This document shows, piece after piece, positions 8,087-17,057 of a stretch of DNA of 64,000 bases (the stretch's first letter is position 1; each line of letters opens with the position of its first letter). The position numbers and the translations under genes are program-made. The stretch spans positions 1,994,667 through 2,058,666 of the forward strand of contig NZ_KB900626.1 of the NCBI RefSeq assembly GCF_000379125.1, given 5' to 3'. A model generated the notes under the pieces. It saw only the letters and a list, made by a program, of their open reading frames with translations, made no database searches and had not been told where the DNA came from. Source of the stretch: Methylosinus sp. LW4 (GTDB lineage: Bacteria; Pseudomonadota; Alphaproteobacteria; Rhizobiales; Beijerinckiaceae).

Positions 8087-8722
8087 ATGACGGCTCGATA
8101 CGAGGCTCTGATCGCAGCGATCGACGCCGCCAACGCCGACGATCCACGCAAAGTGACGGCCGATGGAGCCGAGCGCGCTTTCGAGATCGTCTACGCCGAG
8201 CGGATGACGGCGCGCCTCGCCGCGCTCTATCCCGACGCCTCGGAGCTGCTGCAAATCGCGACGCGCGCGCAGCATTTGCGCCGCTGGGACATTCCGCGCG
8301 AGAATTTCCCGCTCGGCCGCCACGGCTACAATGATTGGCGCAAGGAGTGCCGCGCGCATCACGCGCGCCTCGTCGGCGAGCTCATGCGCGCTCAGGGCTA
8401 TGCGGAAGACGAGATCGCGCATGTCGGCGCGATCATCCGCAAGGAGAAGCTGAAGAAGGATCGCGATTCCCAAGCGCTGGAGAATGTCGCGGCGATCGTC
8501 TTCCTCGAGCATTATTTCGACGACTTCCACGAGAAATACAAAGACTACGACGATGAGAAGATCGTCGACATCCTCGGCAAGACGCTGTGCAAAATGTCGC
8601 CCAAGGGCCATGGCGCGGCGCTGGCCCTGCCCTTGCCGGAGCGTACGCGCGCGCTGGTGGCGGCGGCCATCGCCAAGGAGAGCGAGGCTCTCGCCAAGCT
8701 CGCAGCCGTAGCGATCGACTGA
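8087..8722 (+). CDS. DUF4202 family protein in the nad cluster
   Basis: The ATG at 8087 follows AAAGGAG and gives a 211-residue soluble protein. QHLRRWDIPR (62-71), the HGYNDWRKECRAHH block (79-92) and KEKLKKDRDSQALENVAAIVF (119-139) match the DUF4202 family as I remember it. The spread of conserved His, Glu and Asp in an all-helical protein resembles HD-type metal hydrolases, but that is inference. No function is established to my knowledge. Its place between nadA and nadB on the same strand suggests a role linked to NAD synthesis, or simple co-transcription. Confidence 0.82.
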   Translation: MTARYEALIAAIDAANADDPRKVTADGAERAFEIVYAERMTARLAALYPDASELLQIATRAQHLRRWDIPRENFPLGRHGYNDWRKECRAHHARLVGELMRAQGYAEDEIAHVGAIIRKEKLKKDRDSQALENVAAIVFLEHYFDDFHEKYKDYDDEKIVDILGKTLCKMSPKGHGAALALPLPERTRALVAAAIAKESEALAKLAAVAID

Positions 8723-8737
8723 TGATCGGCGCGCCCA

Positions 8738-8810
8738 CTCCCCACCCCTCCCCCGCCATGCGGGAGAGGGAGCAGATTCCGCGCGTCATCGATATTGCGC
8801 GCAACGCGCC
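8738..8810. repeat. Palindromic repeat, family D (half element)
   Basis: CCTCCCCCGCcatGCGGGAGAGGG-type hairpin followed by AGCAGA and a tail containing GCGCGTCATCGA. Read in reverse complement, the right half of the element at 30738-30854 shows the same order of blocks, so the two are copies of one family. It lies between the DUF4202 gene and nadB. Confidence 0.7.
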
Positions 8811-8831
8811 GCGCGCTCGGGAGCGTTCAAC

Positions 8832-10358
8832 GTGACACAGACTCCCATCCTCATCGTCGGCGGCGGCCTCGCCGGCCTCTTCTGCGCGTTGAAGCTCGCA
8901 CCGCGCCACGTCCGCGTGCTCACTCCAGGCTCCATCGACGAAGGCGCGGCGTCCTTCTGGGCGCAGGGCGGCGTCGCCGCAGCCGTGCTCGACACGGATT
9001 CGCCGGAGCGCCACGCCGAGGACACGCTGAAGGCCGGCGCCGGCATCGTCGATCGGCAAGTCGCGCTCGGCATGGCGCGCGAAGCCCGCGCCCGCATCGA
9101 AGATCTCCTCTCCTATGGCGTGCCCTTCGATCGCGCCGACGGCCAATTCACGCCCTCGCGCGAGGCGGCCCATTCCGAGCGGCGCATCGTGCGCGTGAAG
9201 GGCGACACCGCCGGCCGCGCGATAATGGAGACGCTCGTCGCCGCCGTTCGCGCGACGCCTTCCATCGAATTATTGGAAGGCTTTTCCGCGCAGGAATTGC
9301 TGACCCATGACGGACGCGTCATCGGCCTGCGCGCGCGCGGCCGCGACGGCATTTTGCGTGATTTTCTCTCACCCGCCACCGTGCTGGCGACGGGCGGAAT
9401 CGGCCATCTCTACCGCGTCACCACAAATCCCAAGGAAGCGCGCGGAATCGGCCTCGCAATGGCGGCGCGCGCCGGCGCGCTCGTCGCCGATGCGGAATTC
9501 GTGCAATTCCATCCGACCGCGATCGACATTGGCGTCGATCCGGCGCCGCTGGCGACGGAATCTCTGCGCGGCGAAGGCGCGATCATCATCGATCGCGCCG
9601 GCCATCGATTCATGGCGGAGATCGCTCCGGCCGCCGAGCTCGCGCCGCGCGACATCGTGGCGCGCGGCGTCTTCGCATCGATCGCGGCGGGAGGCGGCGC
9701 TTTTCTCGATGCGCGCGCGACTGTCGGCGCGGAGTTTCCCGCGCGCTTTCCGACCGTCTATGCGAGCTGCATGGCCGGCGGCGTCGATCCTGTGACCGCA
9801 CCCATTCCGATCGCGCCCGCCGCGCATTATCACATGGGCGGCGTCGCCACCGATGCGCGCGGGCGGACGTCTCTCGCCGGACTTTGGGCGGCCGGCGAGG
9901 TCGCCTCCACCGGCGTGCATGGCGCCAATCGCCTCGCCTCCAACTCCCTGCTCGAGGCCGTGGTGTTCGCAGCGCGCATCGCGAACGACATAGGCGAGCA
10001 GACTGTCGAGGCCGCGCCCGCCCCTGCCCCATCGCCCGACGCGGCCGACGCGCCCGAGCAGAGCCTCATCGACGAATTGCGCGATGTGATGGCGCGCGAT
10101 GTCGGCGTTATCCGTGATGCGATCGGGCTCACGCGCGCGGCGCGGACGATCCTGCGCGTAGAGGCGGCGACAACCAATGCGCAATTGCGCAATATGGCGC
10201 TGACCGCTCTGCTGGCGACGAGCGCGGCGCTGGCGCGGCGCGAGAGTCGCGGCGCGCATTTCCGCTCCGATTTTCCGCGCGCCGAGGACGCGCTCGCGCA
10301 TCGCTCCTACATGACAATGACGCAAGCGCGCGCTATCGCCGAGGACGCGCTGAAATGA
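8832..10358 (+). CDS. nadB: L-aspartate oxidase (NadB)
   Basis: Oxidises L-aspartate to iminoaspartate, the substrate of NadA. The 508-residue protein begins at a GTG (TQTPILIVGGGLAGLFCALK) with a typical FAD-binding GGGLAG. Further FAD/active-site segments are STGVHGANRLASNSLLEA near residue 355-372, HYHMGGV, and FVQFHPTA near 225, all expected for the succinate dehydrogenase-like flavoprotein family. The C-terminal helical domain is present and the length is typical. It lies downstream of nadA and the DUF4202 gene and 97 nt before nadC, with a strong hairpin repeat in that gap. Confidence 0.96.
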   Translation: MTQTPILIVGGGLAGLFCALKLAPRHVRVLTPGSIDEGAASFWAQGGVAAAVLDTDSPERHAEDTLKAGAGIVDRQVALGMAREARARIEDLLSYGVPFDRADGQFTPSREAAHSERRIVRVKGDTAGRAIMETLVAAVRATPSIELLEGFSAQELLTHDGRVIGLRARGRDGILRDFLSPATVLATGGIGHLYRVTTNPKEARGIGLAMAARAGALVADAEFVQFHPTAIDIGVDPAPLATESLRGEGAIIIDRAGHRFMAEIAPAAELAPRDIVARGVFASIAAGGGAFLDARATVGAEFPARFPTVYASCMAGGVDPVTAPIPIAPAAHYHMGGVATDARGRTSLAGLWAAGEVASTGVHGANRLASNSLLEAVVFAARIANDIGEQTVEAAPAPAPSPDAADAPEQSLIDELRDVMARDVGVIRDAIGLTRAARTILRVEAATTNAQLRNMALTALLATSAALARRESRGAHFRSDFPRAEDALAHRSYMTMTQARAIAEDALK

Positions 10359-10379
10359 TCGCGTCTCAGCGCCGTCGAT

Positions 10380-10437
10380 GCGAGCCTGAAGGCTCGCGGT
10401 CCAGCGCGCGCCTCGGACCGCGAGCCTTCAGGCTCGC
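10380..10437. repeat. Long perfect inverted repeat, family B, between nadB and nadC
   Basis: Arms of 23 bp (10380-10402 and 10415-10437) are perfectly complementary and separated by 12 nt. Each arm itself contains GCGAGCC/GGCTCGC sub-palindromes. A near-identical copy lies at 14951-15010. In RNA it would form a very stable hairpin inside the nad transcript, without a U-run. Confidence 0.9.
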
Positions 10438-10455
10438 TTCAGCTCGGACGCCGCG

Positions 10456-11313
10456 ATGACAGCCCCCTGGACGCTCCCCGCCCTGCATGTAGAAGAGGCC
10501 GTGCGCGCCGCTCTCGCCGAGGATTTCGGCCGCGCCGGCGACATCACCACTCAGGCGACGATCCCCGAGACCGCCCACGCCCGCGCCGTCATCGCCGCGC
10601 GCGAAGCCGGCGTCGTCGCGGGCCTCGGCGTGGCGGCGGCCGCATTTCGCCTCGTCGACCCCGCCGTCGTCTTCACGCCTGCGACGCAGGACGGCGCGCG
10701 CATCGGCGAGGGCGATGTTCTCGCCCGGATCGAAGGCCCGGCGCGCGCCATTCTCTCGGCGGAGCGCGTCGCCTTGAATTTCCTCGGCCGGCTCTGTGGC
10801 GTCGCCACGCTCACGGCGCGCTATGCGGAGAAAATCGCGCATACGAAGGCCAAGGTCTGCGACACGCGCAAGACGACGCCGCTGCTACGCGCATTCGAGA
10901 AATATGCGGTGCGCTGCGGCCGCGGCGCCAATCACCGCTTCGGCCTCGATGATGCGGTGCTGATAAAGGACAATCACATCGCCGTCGCCGGCGGCGTCGG
11001 CCCCGCATTGCGCGCCGCCAAAGCCTTCGCCGGCCATATGGTGAAGATAGAGATAGAGGTCGACACGCTCGCGCAGCTCGAGGAGGTCCTCGCCGAAGGC
11101 GCGGATATCGTGCTGCTCGACAATATGGCGCTCGATTCTTTGCGCGCCGCGGTCGCGCTGATCGGCGGCGCAATGCGCGCGGAAGCGTCCGGCGGCGTCA
11201 CGCTGGAGACGATCGCGGCGATAGCGGAGACGGGCGTCGATCTCATTTCCGTCGGCGCGCTCACGCATTCCGCGAAAACGCTGGATCTCGGCCTCGATAT
11301 AGAAATTGGATAA
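10456..11313 (+). CDS. nadC: Nicotinate-nucleotide pyrophosphorylase, carboxylating (NadC)
   Basis: Converts quinolinate and PRPP to nicotinate mononucleotide and CO2. The 285-residue protein has the family blocks [14 protein letters not shown] near the N-terminus, [17 protein letters not shown] and [22 protein letters not shown] in the middle, and [12 protein letters not shown] with LLDNM later. The basic residues of the quinolinate pocket (R and K in DTRKTTP, K in IKDNH) are present. It closes the nad gene set, with the convergent deacetylase gene starting 2 nt beyond its stop. Confidence 0.96.
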   Translation: MTAPWTLPALHVEEAVRAALAEDFGRAGDITTQATIPETAHARAVIAAREAGVVAGLGVAAAAFRLVDPAVVFTPATQDGARIGEGDVLARIEGPARAILSAERVALNFLGRLCGVATLTARYAEKIAHTKAKVCDTRKTTPLLRAFEKYAVRCGRGANHRFGLDDAVLIKDNHIAVAGGVGPALRAAKAFAGHMVKIEIEVDTLAQLEEVLAEGADIVLLDNMALDSLRAAVALIGGAMRAEASGGVTLETIAAIAETGVDLISVGALTHSAKTLDLGLDIEIG

Positions 11314-11315
11314 GG

Positions 11316-12170
11316 TCACACCTCTCGTCGCAGCCGCGCGAGCGACGCGCTGCGATTGAGCATCACTTCCTCGAAGCGCGACGAGAGCAGAAAGGCGAGC
11401 TCCTGCTCGCGCGTCACCGTCACCGGGTCCTGCGCGCGCAAATCCTCGTCGACGCGGCCGGGATGGCACATCACCAGATGCCGCTCGCCGGGCGCGCGCA
11501 AATAGGTTTCGAATTGCGCGGCGTAATCGCTGCGCGGATCGAAATCGGAAAAGCCGGCGAAGCCTTCGTTGAGCAGAAAGCCGCGCGCCACCGCCTCGCG
11601 CCGATAGCCGCGGCCGATGGCGCGGACCACCATGGCCTTGCGCATGTCGGCGCCGCGAATCACGATGCGATGCATCCGATCGCCGGCGTCGCGCAGCCAG
11701 AGCTTCTCGCCCGTGAGGCCGCGCTTCTCCAGCGCGTCGAACAGCGCCGTGCGCACGCCGGGCAGCGCATGGACATGCTGATGCCCGTCGAGATGGTCCG
11801 GCGCGCGGCCCATCACCGCGTAGAAGCGGTCGATCTGGCGGTCGATCTCGGCGCGGATCTCCTCCATCGGCAGCTTTCCGCGCATGGCGGCGCGAATCAC
11901 CTCGCGCAGCGGCGGAAACACGCCGCCGGGCGCGAATTTCGGCATATTGGTGAGCGGACGCCCGAGCGTCAGATTGAAATGCACGCCGATGTCGGCGTCA
12001 TGGCGGCGGCGCGCCAGCTCCCGCCCCATGGCCGGCCAGCGATCGACATTGGTGAGCGCGGAGACCGCCGTCAGCCGCCCGACGTCCAGCGCCTCGAGAA
12101 TGCCGAGGCTGACGCCCATGGAGAGGCCGTAATCATCCGCGCAGAGCGCGACCGCACGTTGCGCCGCCAT
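11316..12170 (-). CDS. ChbG/HpnK-like (YdjC-family) carbohydrate deacetylase
   Basis: The 284-residue protein has the YdjC fold signatures: ALCADDYGLSMGVS near the start (the metal-binding Asp pair), GVHFNLTLGRPL near 62-73 and HLDGHQHVHALPGVR near 125-139 (metal-binding histidines). Family members remove N-acetyl groups from chito-oligosaccharides or hopanoid-linked sugars. It is divergent from a GT2 glycosyltransferase, so a modified lipid-linked sugar is a likely substrate. I do not assign hpnK because the hopanoid partner genes hpnI and hpnJ are not visible. Confidence 0.85.
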   Translation of the reverse strand: MAAQRAVALCADDYGLSMGVSLGILEALDVGRLTAVSALTNVDRWPAMGRELARRRHDADIGVHFNLTLGRPLTNMPKFAPGGVFPPLREVIRAAMRGKLPMEEIRAEIDRQIDRFYAVMGRAPDHLDGHQHVHALPGVRTALFDALEKRGLTGEKLWLRDAGDRMHRIVIRGADMRKAMVVRAIGRGYRREAVARGFLLNEGFAGFSDFDPRSDYAAQFETYLRAPGERHLVMCHPGRVDEDLRAQDPVTVTREQELAFLLSSRFEEVMLNRSASLARLRREV

Positions 12171-12273
12171 CTTCCTACCCCGTCCTCCCGGCTTCGGCGC
12201 GCTTGCGCATTTTCGCGCGCCCGCCTAGGTCTTGCCCGTTTCTCTTGCCCGGTCCGAACCTATAAGGCGAGCG

Positions 12274-13248
12274 ATGGACGATAAAGCCGAAAATCCGCCG
12301 GAGATATCCGTAGCCATTCCGGTCTTCAACGAGGCGGCCAATCTTCGCCCGCTGGTCGCCAGGCTGAAGCCCGTGCTGGAGCGTTGCGCCGCCTCTTTCG
12401 AGATCGTTTTCGTCGATGACGGCTCCTCGGACGAAACGCTCGCGGGATTGCGCGAATTGCATAGAGAGGACGCCCGCGTCAAAGCAGTGTCCTTCAGCCG
12501 CAATTTCGGCAAGGAGATCGCCATAGCCGCCGCTCTGGACCATTCCCGCGGCGCGGCCGTGGCGCTGATGGACGCCGACCTCCAGCATCCGCCGGAGACG
12601 ATCGCCGAATTCGTCGCCAAATGGCGCGAGGGCTATAAGAACGTCTATGGCGTGCGCCGCGACCGCGCCGGCGAGCCGCTGATGCGAACGCTCTTCGCCA
12701 ATCTCTTCTACGGCCTGTTCGATCGTTTCGGCGAGACGCCGCTGCCGCGCGGCGCCGGCGATTTCCGCCTGCTCGACCGCCAGGCGATCGACGCGCTCTC
12801 GCGCATGCGCGAGCGGGCGCGCTTTTCGAAAGGCCTCTTCGCCTGGATCGGCTTCAAATCGATCGGCGTGCCTTTCGAGGTGGAGGAGCGCGCCTCCGGC
12901 CGCTCCAAATTCAATTACGCCAAGCTCATCCGCTTCGCGCTCGACGGGCTGATGTCCTTCTCCTCCGTGCCGCTGAAGGTCTGGGCGGTGATCGGAATCA
13001 CCGTCTCGACCTTCGCGCTCGCCATGGCGGCCTATTATTTCTGGCGCACGGTGTTCTATGGCGTGGATGTCCCCGGCTACGCCTCGCTGATCGTCTCCAT
13101 CGCCTTTCTCGGCGGAATGCAATTGTTCTCGCTGGGCGTGCTCGGAGAGTATATCGCGCTCATTTTCGGCGAGGTGAAAGGACGCCCGCTCTATCTCGTC
13201 GCTGAGCGTGTAGGGGTGGAAGACGAAACGGCGAGGCCGCTCGAGTGA
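12274..13248 (+). CDS. GT2 glycosyltransferase, polyprenyl-phosphate sugar synthase type
   Basis: The ATG at 12274 (AAGGCGAG ahead) opens a 324-residue protein with a GT-A domain: AIPVFNEAANL, VFVDDGSSDETL and the metal-binding MDADLQHPP. The QxFRLLDR-like segment GDFRLLDRQAID follows. Two membrane helices close the protein at about 231-253 (VWAVIGITVSTFALAMAAYYFW) and 267-290. This DPM1/GtrB/ArnC layout transfers a hexose or aminosugar to a polyprenyl phosphate on the inner membrane. It pairs with the divergent YdjC deacetylase and precedes the MurJ flippase gene. Confidence 0.88.
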   Translation: MDDKAENPPEISVAIPVFNEAANLRPLVARLKPVLERCAASFEIVFVDDGSSDETLAGLRELHREDARVKAVSFSRNFGKEIAIAAALDHSRGAAVALMDADLQHPPETIAEFVAKWREGYKNVYGVRRDRAGEPLMRTLFANLFYGLFDRFGETPLPRGAGDFRLLDRQAIDALSRMRERARFSKGLFAWIGFKSIGVPFEVEERASGRSKFNYAKLIRFALDGLMSFSSVPLKVWAVIGITVSTFALAMAAYYFWRTVFYGVDVPGYASLIVSIAFLGGMQLFSLGVLGEYIALIFGEVKGRPLYLVAERVGVEDETARPLE

Positions 13249-13266
13249 CCAATCGATTCCAGAGCC

Positions 13267-13387
13267 CCCCTCATGCTGAGGAGCGCCTGAAAGGCGCGTC
13301 TCGAAGCACGCCGCATCTATCGGTTCCGCCTTCTGGAGCCCCTCGTGCTTCGAGACGCGGCCTGCGGCCGCTCCTCAGCATGAGGGG
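13267..13387. repeat. Palindromic repeat, family C, ahead of murJ
   Basis: Outer arms CCCCTCATGCTGAGGAGC and GCTCCTCAGCATGAGGGG are exact complements, with inner arms CGTCTCGAAGCAC and GTGCTTCGAGACG also exact. A degenerate copy lies at 16885-17005. It fills most of the 151-nt gap before murJ. Confidence 0.85.
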
Positions 13388-13399
13388 TGTGGTTGCTCC

Positions 13400-14938
13400 A
13401 TGATCCGCAATCTCCTCTCTGTCGGCGGCTTCACGCTGCTCTCGCGCATCACCGGCTTTCTGCGTGATGTGATGCTGTCGGGCATTCTCGGCGCCGGGCT
13501 CGCGGCGGACGCTTTCTTCATCGCCTTTCGCCTGCCCAATCATTTCCGCGCCATTTTCGGCGAAGGCGCCTTCAACGCCGCTTACGTCCCCTGCTATTCC
13601 AAGGCGCTCGAGCAGCAAGGAAAAGACTCGGCGAAGGAATTCTCGAGCGAGGTGTTCACGCTTCTGCTCGCCTCGCAGATCGTTCTGCTCCTTCTCGCCT
13701 ACGCCTTCATGCCACAATTCGTCGCCCTGCTCGCGCCGGGGCTCGATGATCGGCCGGAGAAATTCGCGCTCGCCGTTTCGCTGACGCGCATCACCTTCCC
13801 CTATCTGCTCTGCATGACTCTGGTCACGTTGCATCAGGGCACGCTCAACGCCAATGGCCGTTTCGCCGCGCCCGCCTTCGCGCCAAATCTGCTCAATCTC
13901 ACCATGATCGCGGCGCTCGCCGTCGCCTTTCTGTTTCCGAGCGCTGCCTATGCCGCCGCCTGGGGCGTGACCATCTCCGGCGTCTTGCAGCTCGCTCTGC
14001 TGATGGCCAACGCCCGCATGATCGGCGTGATGGAAGGCCTCGCGCGGCCGCATTGGAAGCGCGTGCGCGAATTCTTCCTGATGCTGGGGCCGGCGGTGAT
14101 CGGCTCGGCGAGCGGGCAGATCGCCATTTTCGCCGATACGATCATCGCGTCGATGCTGCCGGACGGCGGCGTCTCCTCGATCAATTACGCCGATCGCATC
14201 TATCAGCTCCCCAATGGCGTCATCGGCCTCGCGGCCGGCACAGTGCTGCTGCCGGAGATGAGCCGCCGCATCGCCGCCGGCGACGAGGACGGCGCCCATG
14301 CGGCGCAAAATCGCGTGATGGCGCTGACAGTGGCGCTGGCCGCGCCTTTCTTCATCGCCTTTGTGACGATCCCCGAGCTCATCATGAGCGGCGTCTTCCT
14401 GCGCGGCGCCTTCACCCACGCCGACGCCGTCGCCGCCGCCGATGTGCTCGCGGCCTATGGCGGCGGGCTGATGGCGCTGGTGCTGATCGCCTCGGCGCGC
14501 GCGAGCTTTCAGGCGCATGGCGACACCAAGACGCCCATGTATGTCGCGCTCGGCGCCGTCGTCGTGAATGTGGGGCTGAAGATCGCGCTCTATGAGCCGA
14601 TGGGCGCGCCGGGCCTCGCCACTGCGACCTCCGTCGGCCTATGGATCAATCTCGCGGCGCTGATCGGCCTCGCGCTGCATCGCGGGGCGATGCGCTTCGA
14701 CGAGACGTTTCTGCGCGTCTCCATCGCGAGCCTCTGCGCCAGCGCGCCTTTGCTGGCGACGGCCTTTTATGGCTATGGGCCGGCGATGGCGCTGGCTGGG
14801 CGCCTCGGGCCGATGCGCGACATCGCCGCTCTGCTGCTGCTGGGCGCAGCGGGAGCGCTCGTCTATGCGGGCGTTCTCGCCGTCTGCCTGCGCGCCTTCG
14901 GCCTGCGCCTGTCGCAGCTGCGACGGGCGAAACGCTGA
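13400..14938 (+). CDS. murJ: Lipid II flippase MurJ (MviN)
   Basis: A 512-residue inner-membrane protein of the MOP superfamily, with about 14 predicted helices and the typical N-terminal block SRITGFLRDVMLSGILGAG, then ADAFFIAFRLPNHFRAIFGEGAFNAAYVP across residues 36-64. MurJ moves the lipid-linked peptidoglycan precursor to the periplasm. Charged residues in the N-terminal helices (R in ITGFLRD, R in FRLPN) needed for function in E. coli MurJ are present. The gene follows the GT2 gene and a palindromic repeat. The start has only a weak ribosome-binding site (GGTTGCTCC). Confidence 0.95.
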   Translation: MIRNLLSVGGFTLLSRITGFLRDVMLSGILGAGLAADAFFIAFRLPNHFRAIFGEGAFNAAYVPCYSKALEQQGKDSAKEFSSEVFTLLLASQIVLLLLAYAFMPQFVALLAPGLDDRPEKFALAVSLTRITFPYLLCMTLVTLHQGTLNANGRFAAPAFAPNLLNLTMIAALAVAFLFPSAAYAAAWGVTISGVLQLALLMANARMIGVMEGLARPHWKRVREFFLMLGPAVIGSASGQIAIFADTIIASMLPDGGVSSINYADRIYQLPNGVIGLAAGTVLLPEMSRRIAAGDEDGAHAAQNRVMALTVALAAPFFIAFVTIPELIMSGVFLRGAFTHADAVAAADVLAAYGGGLMALVLIASARASFQAHGDTKTPMYVALGAVVVNVGLKIALYEPMGAPGLATATSVGLWINLAALIGLALHRGAMRFDETFLRVSIASLCASAPLLATAFYGYGPAMALAGRLGPMRDIAALLLLGAAGALVYAGVLAVCLRAFGLRLSQLRRAKR

Positions 14939-14950
14939 CACGCATCGAGA

Positions 14951-15010
14951 AGCGAGCCCGAAGGCTCGCGGTCCAACGCCCGCCCCGGACCGCGAGCCTT
15001 CAGGCTCGCT
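14951..15010. repeat. Inverted repeat, family B, second copy
   Basis: 24-nt arms (14951-14974 and 14987-15010) with one wobble mismatch and a 12-nt spacer, almost identical to 10380-10437. Placed between the convergent murJ and DUF2267 genes, it could act as a bidirectional transcription end. Confidence 0.88.
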
Positions 15011-15034
15011 TCTGTCCGCTGGACGAAAACGGCC

Positions 15035-15445
15035 TCACAGAAACTGCGACAGCCCCGGCACCGAATCGGTAATTTCCTTCAGCTTCTCCTTGCCCACCAG
15101 CCCCTCGGCATGGGCGAAGAACTCCTTGGCCAGCGCCTGGCTCTGATCCATGGAGAGGCCGACGCTGGAGAGCCGGCCGGCGAGCGCCATCAGATCGCCC
15201 TTGGAGCCGCCGACGAGGCCGCCGAGCCCGCCCAGCAAGCCGCCGAGCAGCCCGCCATCCGCCGCCGGAGCCGCCTCGGCCGCGGCGATCGCCTCCTCGG
15301 CGCCGGGCAGCTTGGCGATGAGATCGGCCGCCGGACCGTCCGGGAATTCCTTGCGGAAAAAGCCGAGCACATGACCAGCGGCGAGGCGCGCCGTCTCGGG
15401 CTCGACGCCGAGCGCTGCGGAAATGCGGGCGATCAATTCATCCAT
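15035..15445 (-). CDS. DUF2267-like small protein
   Basis: A 136-residue soluble protein: an N-terminal helical part (MDELIARISAALGVEPETARLAAGHVLGFF), a Gly-rich hinge (GGLLGGLLGGLGGLVGG, about 64-80) and a C-terminal helix pair ending DSVPGLSQFL. This layout is seen in alphaproteobacterial proteins labelled DUF2267. No activity is established. No signal peptide. It is 70 nt downstream of lysC on the same strand and may share its transcript. Confidence 0.72.
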   Translation of the reverse strand: MDELIARISAALGVEPETARLAAGHVLGFFRKEFPDGPAADLIAKLPGAEEAIAAAEAAPAADGGLLGGLLGGLGGLVGGSKGDLMALAGRLSSVGLSMDQSQALAKEFFAHAEGLVGKEKLKEITDSVPGLSQFL

Positions 15446-15515
15446 GCTCGGCTCCTACTTCAAAAAAAGCTCGGTCTCGACAATTACGCGGCGATTGCGA
15501 CGAATTCGCAGCGGC

Positions 15516-16748
15516 TCACTCGGCGTCGAGGCCGTAGAGCGAATGCAGCGTGCGGACGGCGAGCTCCGTATAGGCGGCGTCGATCAGCACGGAGAATTTG
15601 ATCTCCGAAGTGGTGATGGCGCGAATGTTCACGCCCTTCTCGGCCAGCGCCTTGAAGGCGCGGGCGGCGACGCCGGCGTGGCTGCGCATGCCGATGCCGA
15701 TGGCCGAGACCTTCGCCACATCCTTGGCCCCGGCGAGACCGGCATAGCCGATCGAGGGCTTGGCCTTCTCGAGAATGGAGAGGCAGCGCTCATATTCGGC
15801 AGCCGGCACGGTGAAGGTCATGTCGGTCATGGTCGCGTCGGAGGCGACCTGCACGATCATGTCGACATTGACGCCGGCCTCGGCCAGCGGCACGAAGACC
15901 GCGGCCGCCACGCCGGGCTTGTCGGCGACGCCGCGAAGGGTGATCTGCGCCTCGTCACGCGAGAAGGCGATGCCGGTCACGACCTGGGCTTCCACAATAT
16001 CCTCCTCTTTGCAGATCAGCGTGCCGCTGTTGGGACGGGCCGGATCGTCGAAGGACGAGCGGACGAAGGTGCGGACGCCATGCACCATGGCCACCTCCAC
16101 CGAGCGCACCTGCAGCACCTTGGCGCCGAGCGAGGCCATTTCCAGCATCTCCTCGAAGGCGATGCGCTCCATGCGCCGCGCCTTGGGAACGACGCGCGGA
16201 TCGGTGGTGTAGACGCCGTCGACATCCGTATAAATGTCGCAGCGGTCCGCCTCGATCGCGGCGGCGACGGCGACGGCGCTCGTGTCCGAGCCGCCGCGGC
16301 CGAGCGTGGTGATGCGGCCGCTCGGCTGGTGAATTCCCTGAAAGCCGGCGATGACGGCGACCTCGCCGCGATCGAAGCCCGAGAGCAGCGCCGAGCCGTC
16401 GATCGACTGAATCCGCGCGGAGCCATGGGCGTCGCTGGTCAGGATCGGGATTTGCCAACCGAGCCACGAGCGCGCCGCAAGGCCGAGATTCTGCAGGGCG
16501 ATGGCCAGAAGGCCAGCGGTCACCTGCTCGCCGGAGGCGACGACGGCGTCATATTCGCGCTGATCGTGCAGAACGGCGGCGTCCTTGCACCAGGCGACCA
16601 GCTCATTGGTCTTGCCGGACATGGCCGAGACCACGACGGCGACCTTGTAGCCCGCCTCCACCTCGCGCTTCACATGGAGCGCGACATTGCGGATGCGTTC
16701 CACATTGGCGACCGAGGTGCCGCCGAATTTCATCACCAGACGAGCCAT
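15516..16748 (-). CDS. lysC: Aspartate kinase
   Basis: Phosphorylates L-aspartate, the first step to lysine, threonine, methionine and diaminopimelate. The 410-residue protein starts MARLVMKFGGTSVANVERI, with the kinase KFGGTSV motif at 7-13 and TLGRGGSDTSAVAVA near 170-184. Two ACT domains follow (EAQITLRGVADKPGVAA and KVSAIGIGMRSHAGVA), the lysine/threonine feedback site. Length fits the class with a beta-subunit-like regulatory part. In many Rhizobiales lysC lies beside ubiG and ptsP. Here ubiG is divergent next door, but ptsP is 11.7 kb away. Confidence 0.97.
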   Translation of the reverse strand: MARLVMKFGGTSVANVERIRNVALHVKREVEAGYKVAVVVSAMSGKTNELVAWCKDAAVLHDQREYDAVVASGEQVTAGLLAIALQNLGLAARSWLGWQIPILTSDAHGSARIQSIDGSALLSGFDRGEVAVIAGFQGIHQPSGRITTLGRGGSDTSAVAVAAAIEADRCDIYTDVDGVYTTDPRVVPKARRMERIAFEEMLEMASLGAKVLQVRSVEVAMVHGVRTFVRSSFDDPARPNSGTLICKEEDIVEAQVVTGIAFSRDEAQITLRGVADKPGVAAAVFVPLAEAGVNVDMIVQVASDATMTDMTFTVPAAEYERCLSILEKAKPSIGYAGLAGAKDVAKVSAIGIGMRSHAGVAARAFKALAEKGVNIRAITTSEIKFSVLIDAAYTELAVRTLHSLYGLDAE

Positions 16749-17057
16749 GACCGACCTAGATTGGAAACACGGGCCCGGCTCGGGGCGAGCCGGATGGCCG
16801 CTCGCATCCGACCAAAAGCGGGCGTATATGTGACGCCCCCGTCGCCGGTGTCAACGCCGCGGCGGGGACTGGACCAAGCCCCCGCCCCCTCATGCCGAGG
16901 AGCGCCTGAAAAGGCGCGTCTTTAAAGCACGAGGGTTCCAGAAGGCGGGGATGACGGCTTCCTCGTCCTTCGAGACGCCCACTGCGTGGGCTCCTCAGGA
17001 TGAGGAAACCTTCTTCGAACAGTTCGGCGCCCCGAGAGCCGATGAGAGAGGACAAGC
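16749..17057. other. Divergent lysC/ubiG intergenic region
   Basis: The 309 nt hold no gene. The part near lysC (16749-16880) must contain its promoter but shows no obvious consensus. The part near ubiG is filled by a family C repeat. Confidence 0.6.
16885..17005. repeat. Palindromic repeat, family C, degenerate copy
   Basis: CCCCTCATGCCGAGGAGCGCC and the inverted GGGCTCCTCAGGATGAGG ends, with inner GGCGCGTCTTTAAAGCAC and CCTTCGAGACGCCC, correspond block by block to the copy at 13267-13387 but with many substitutions. Confidence 0.75.
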
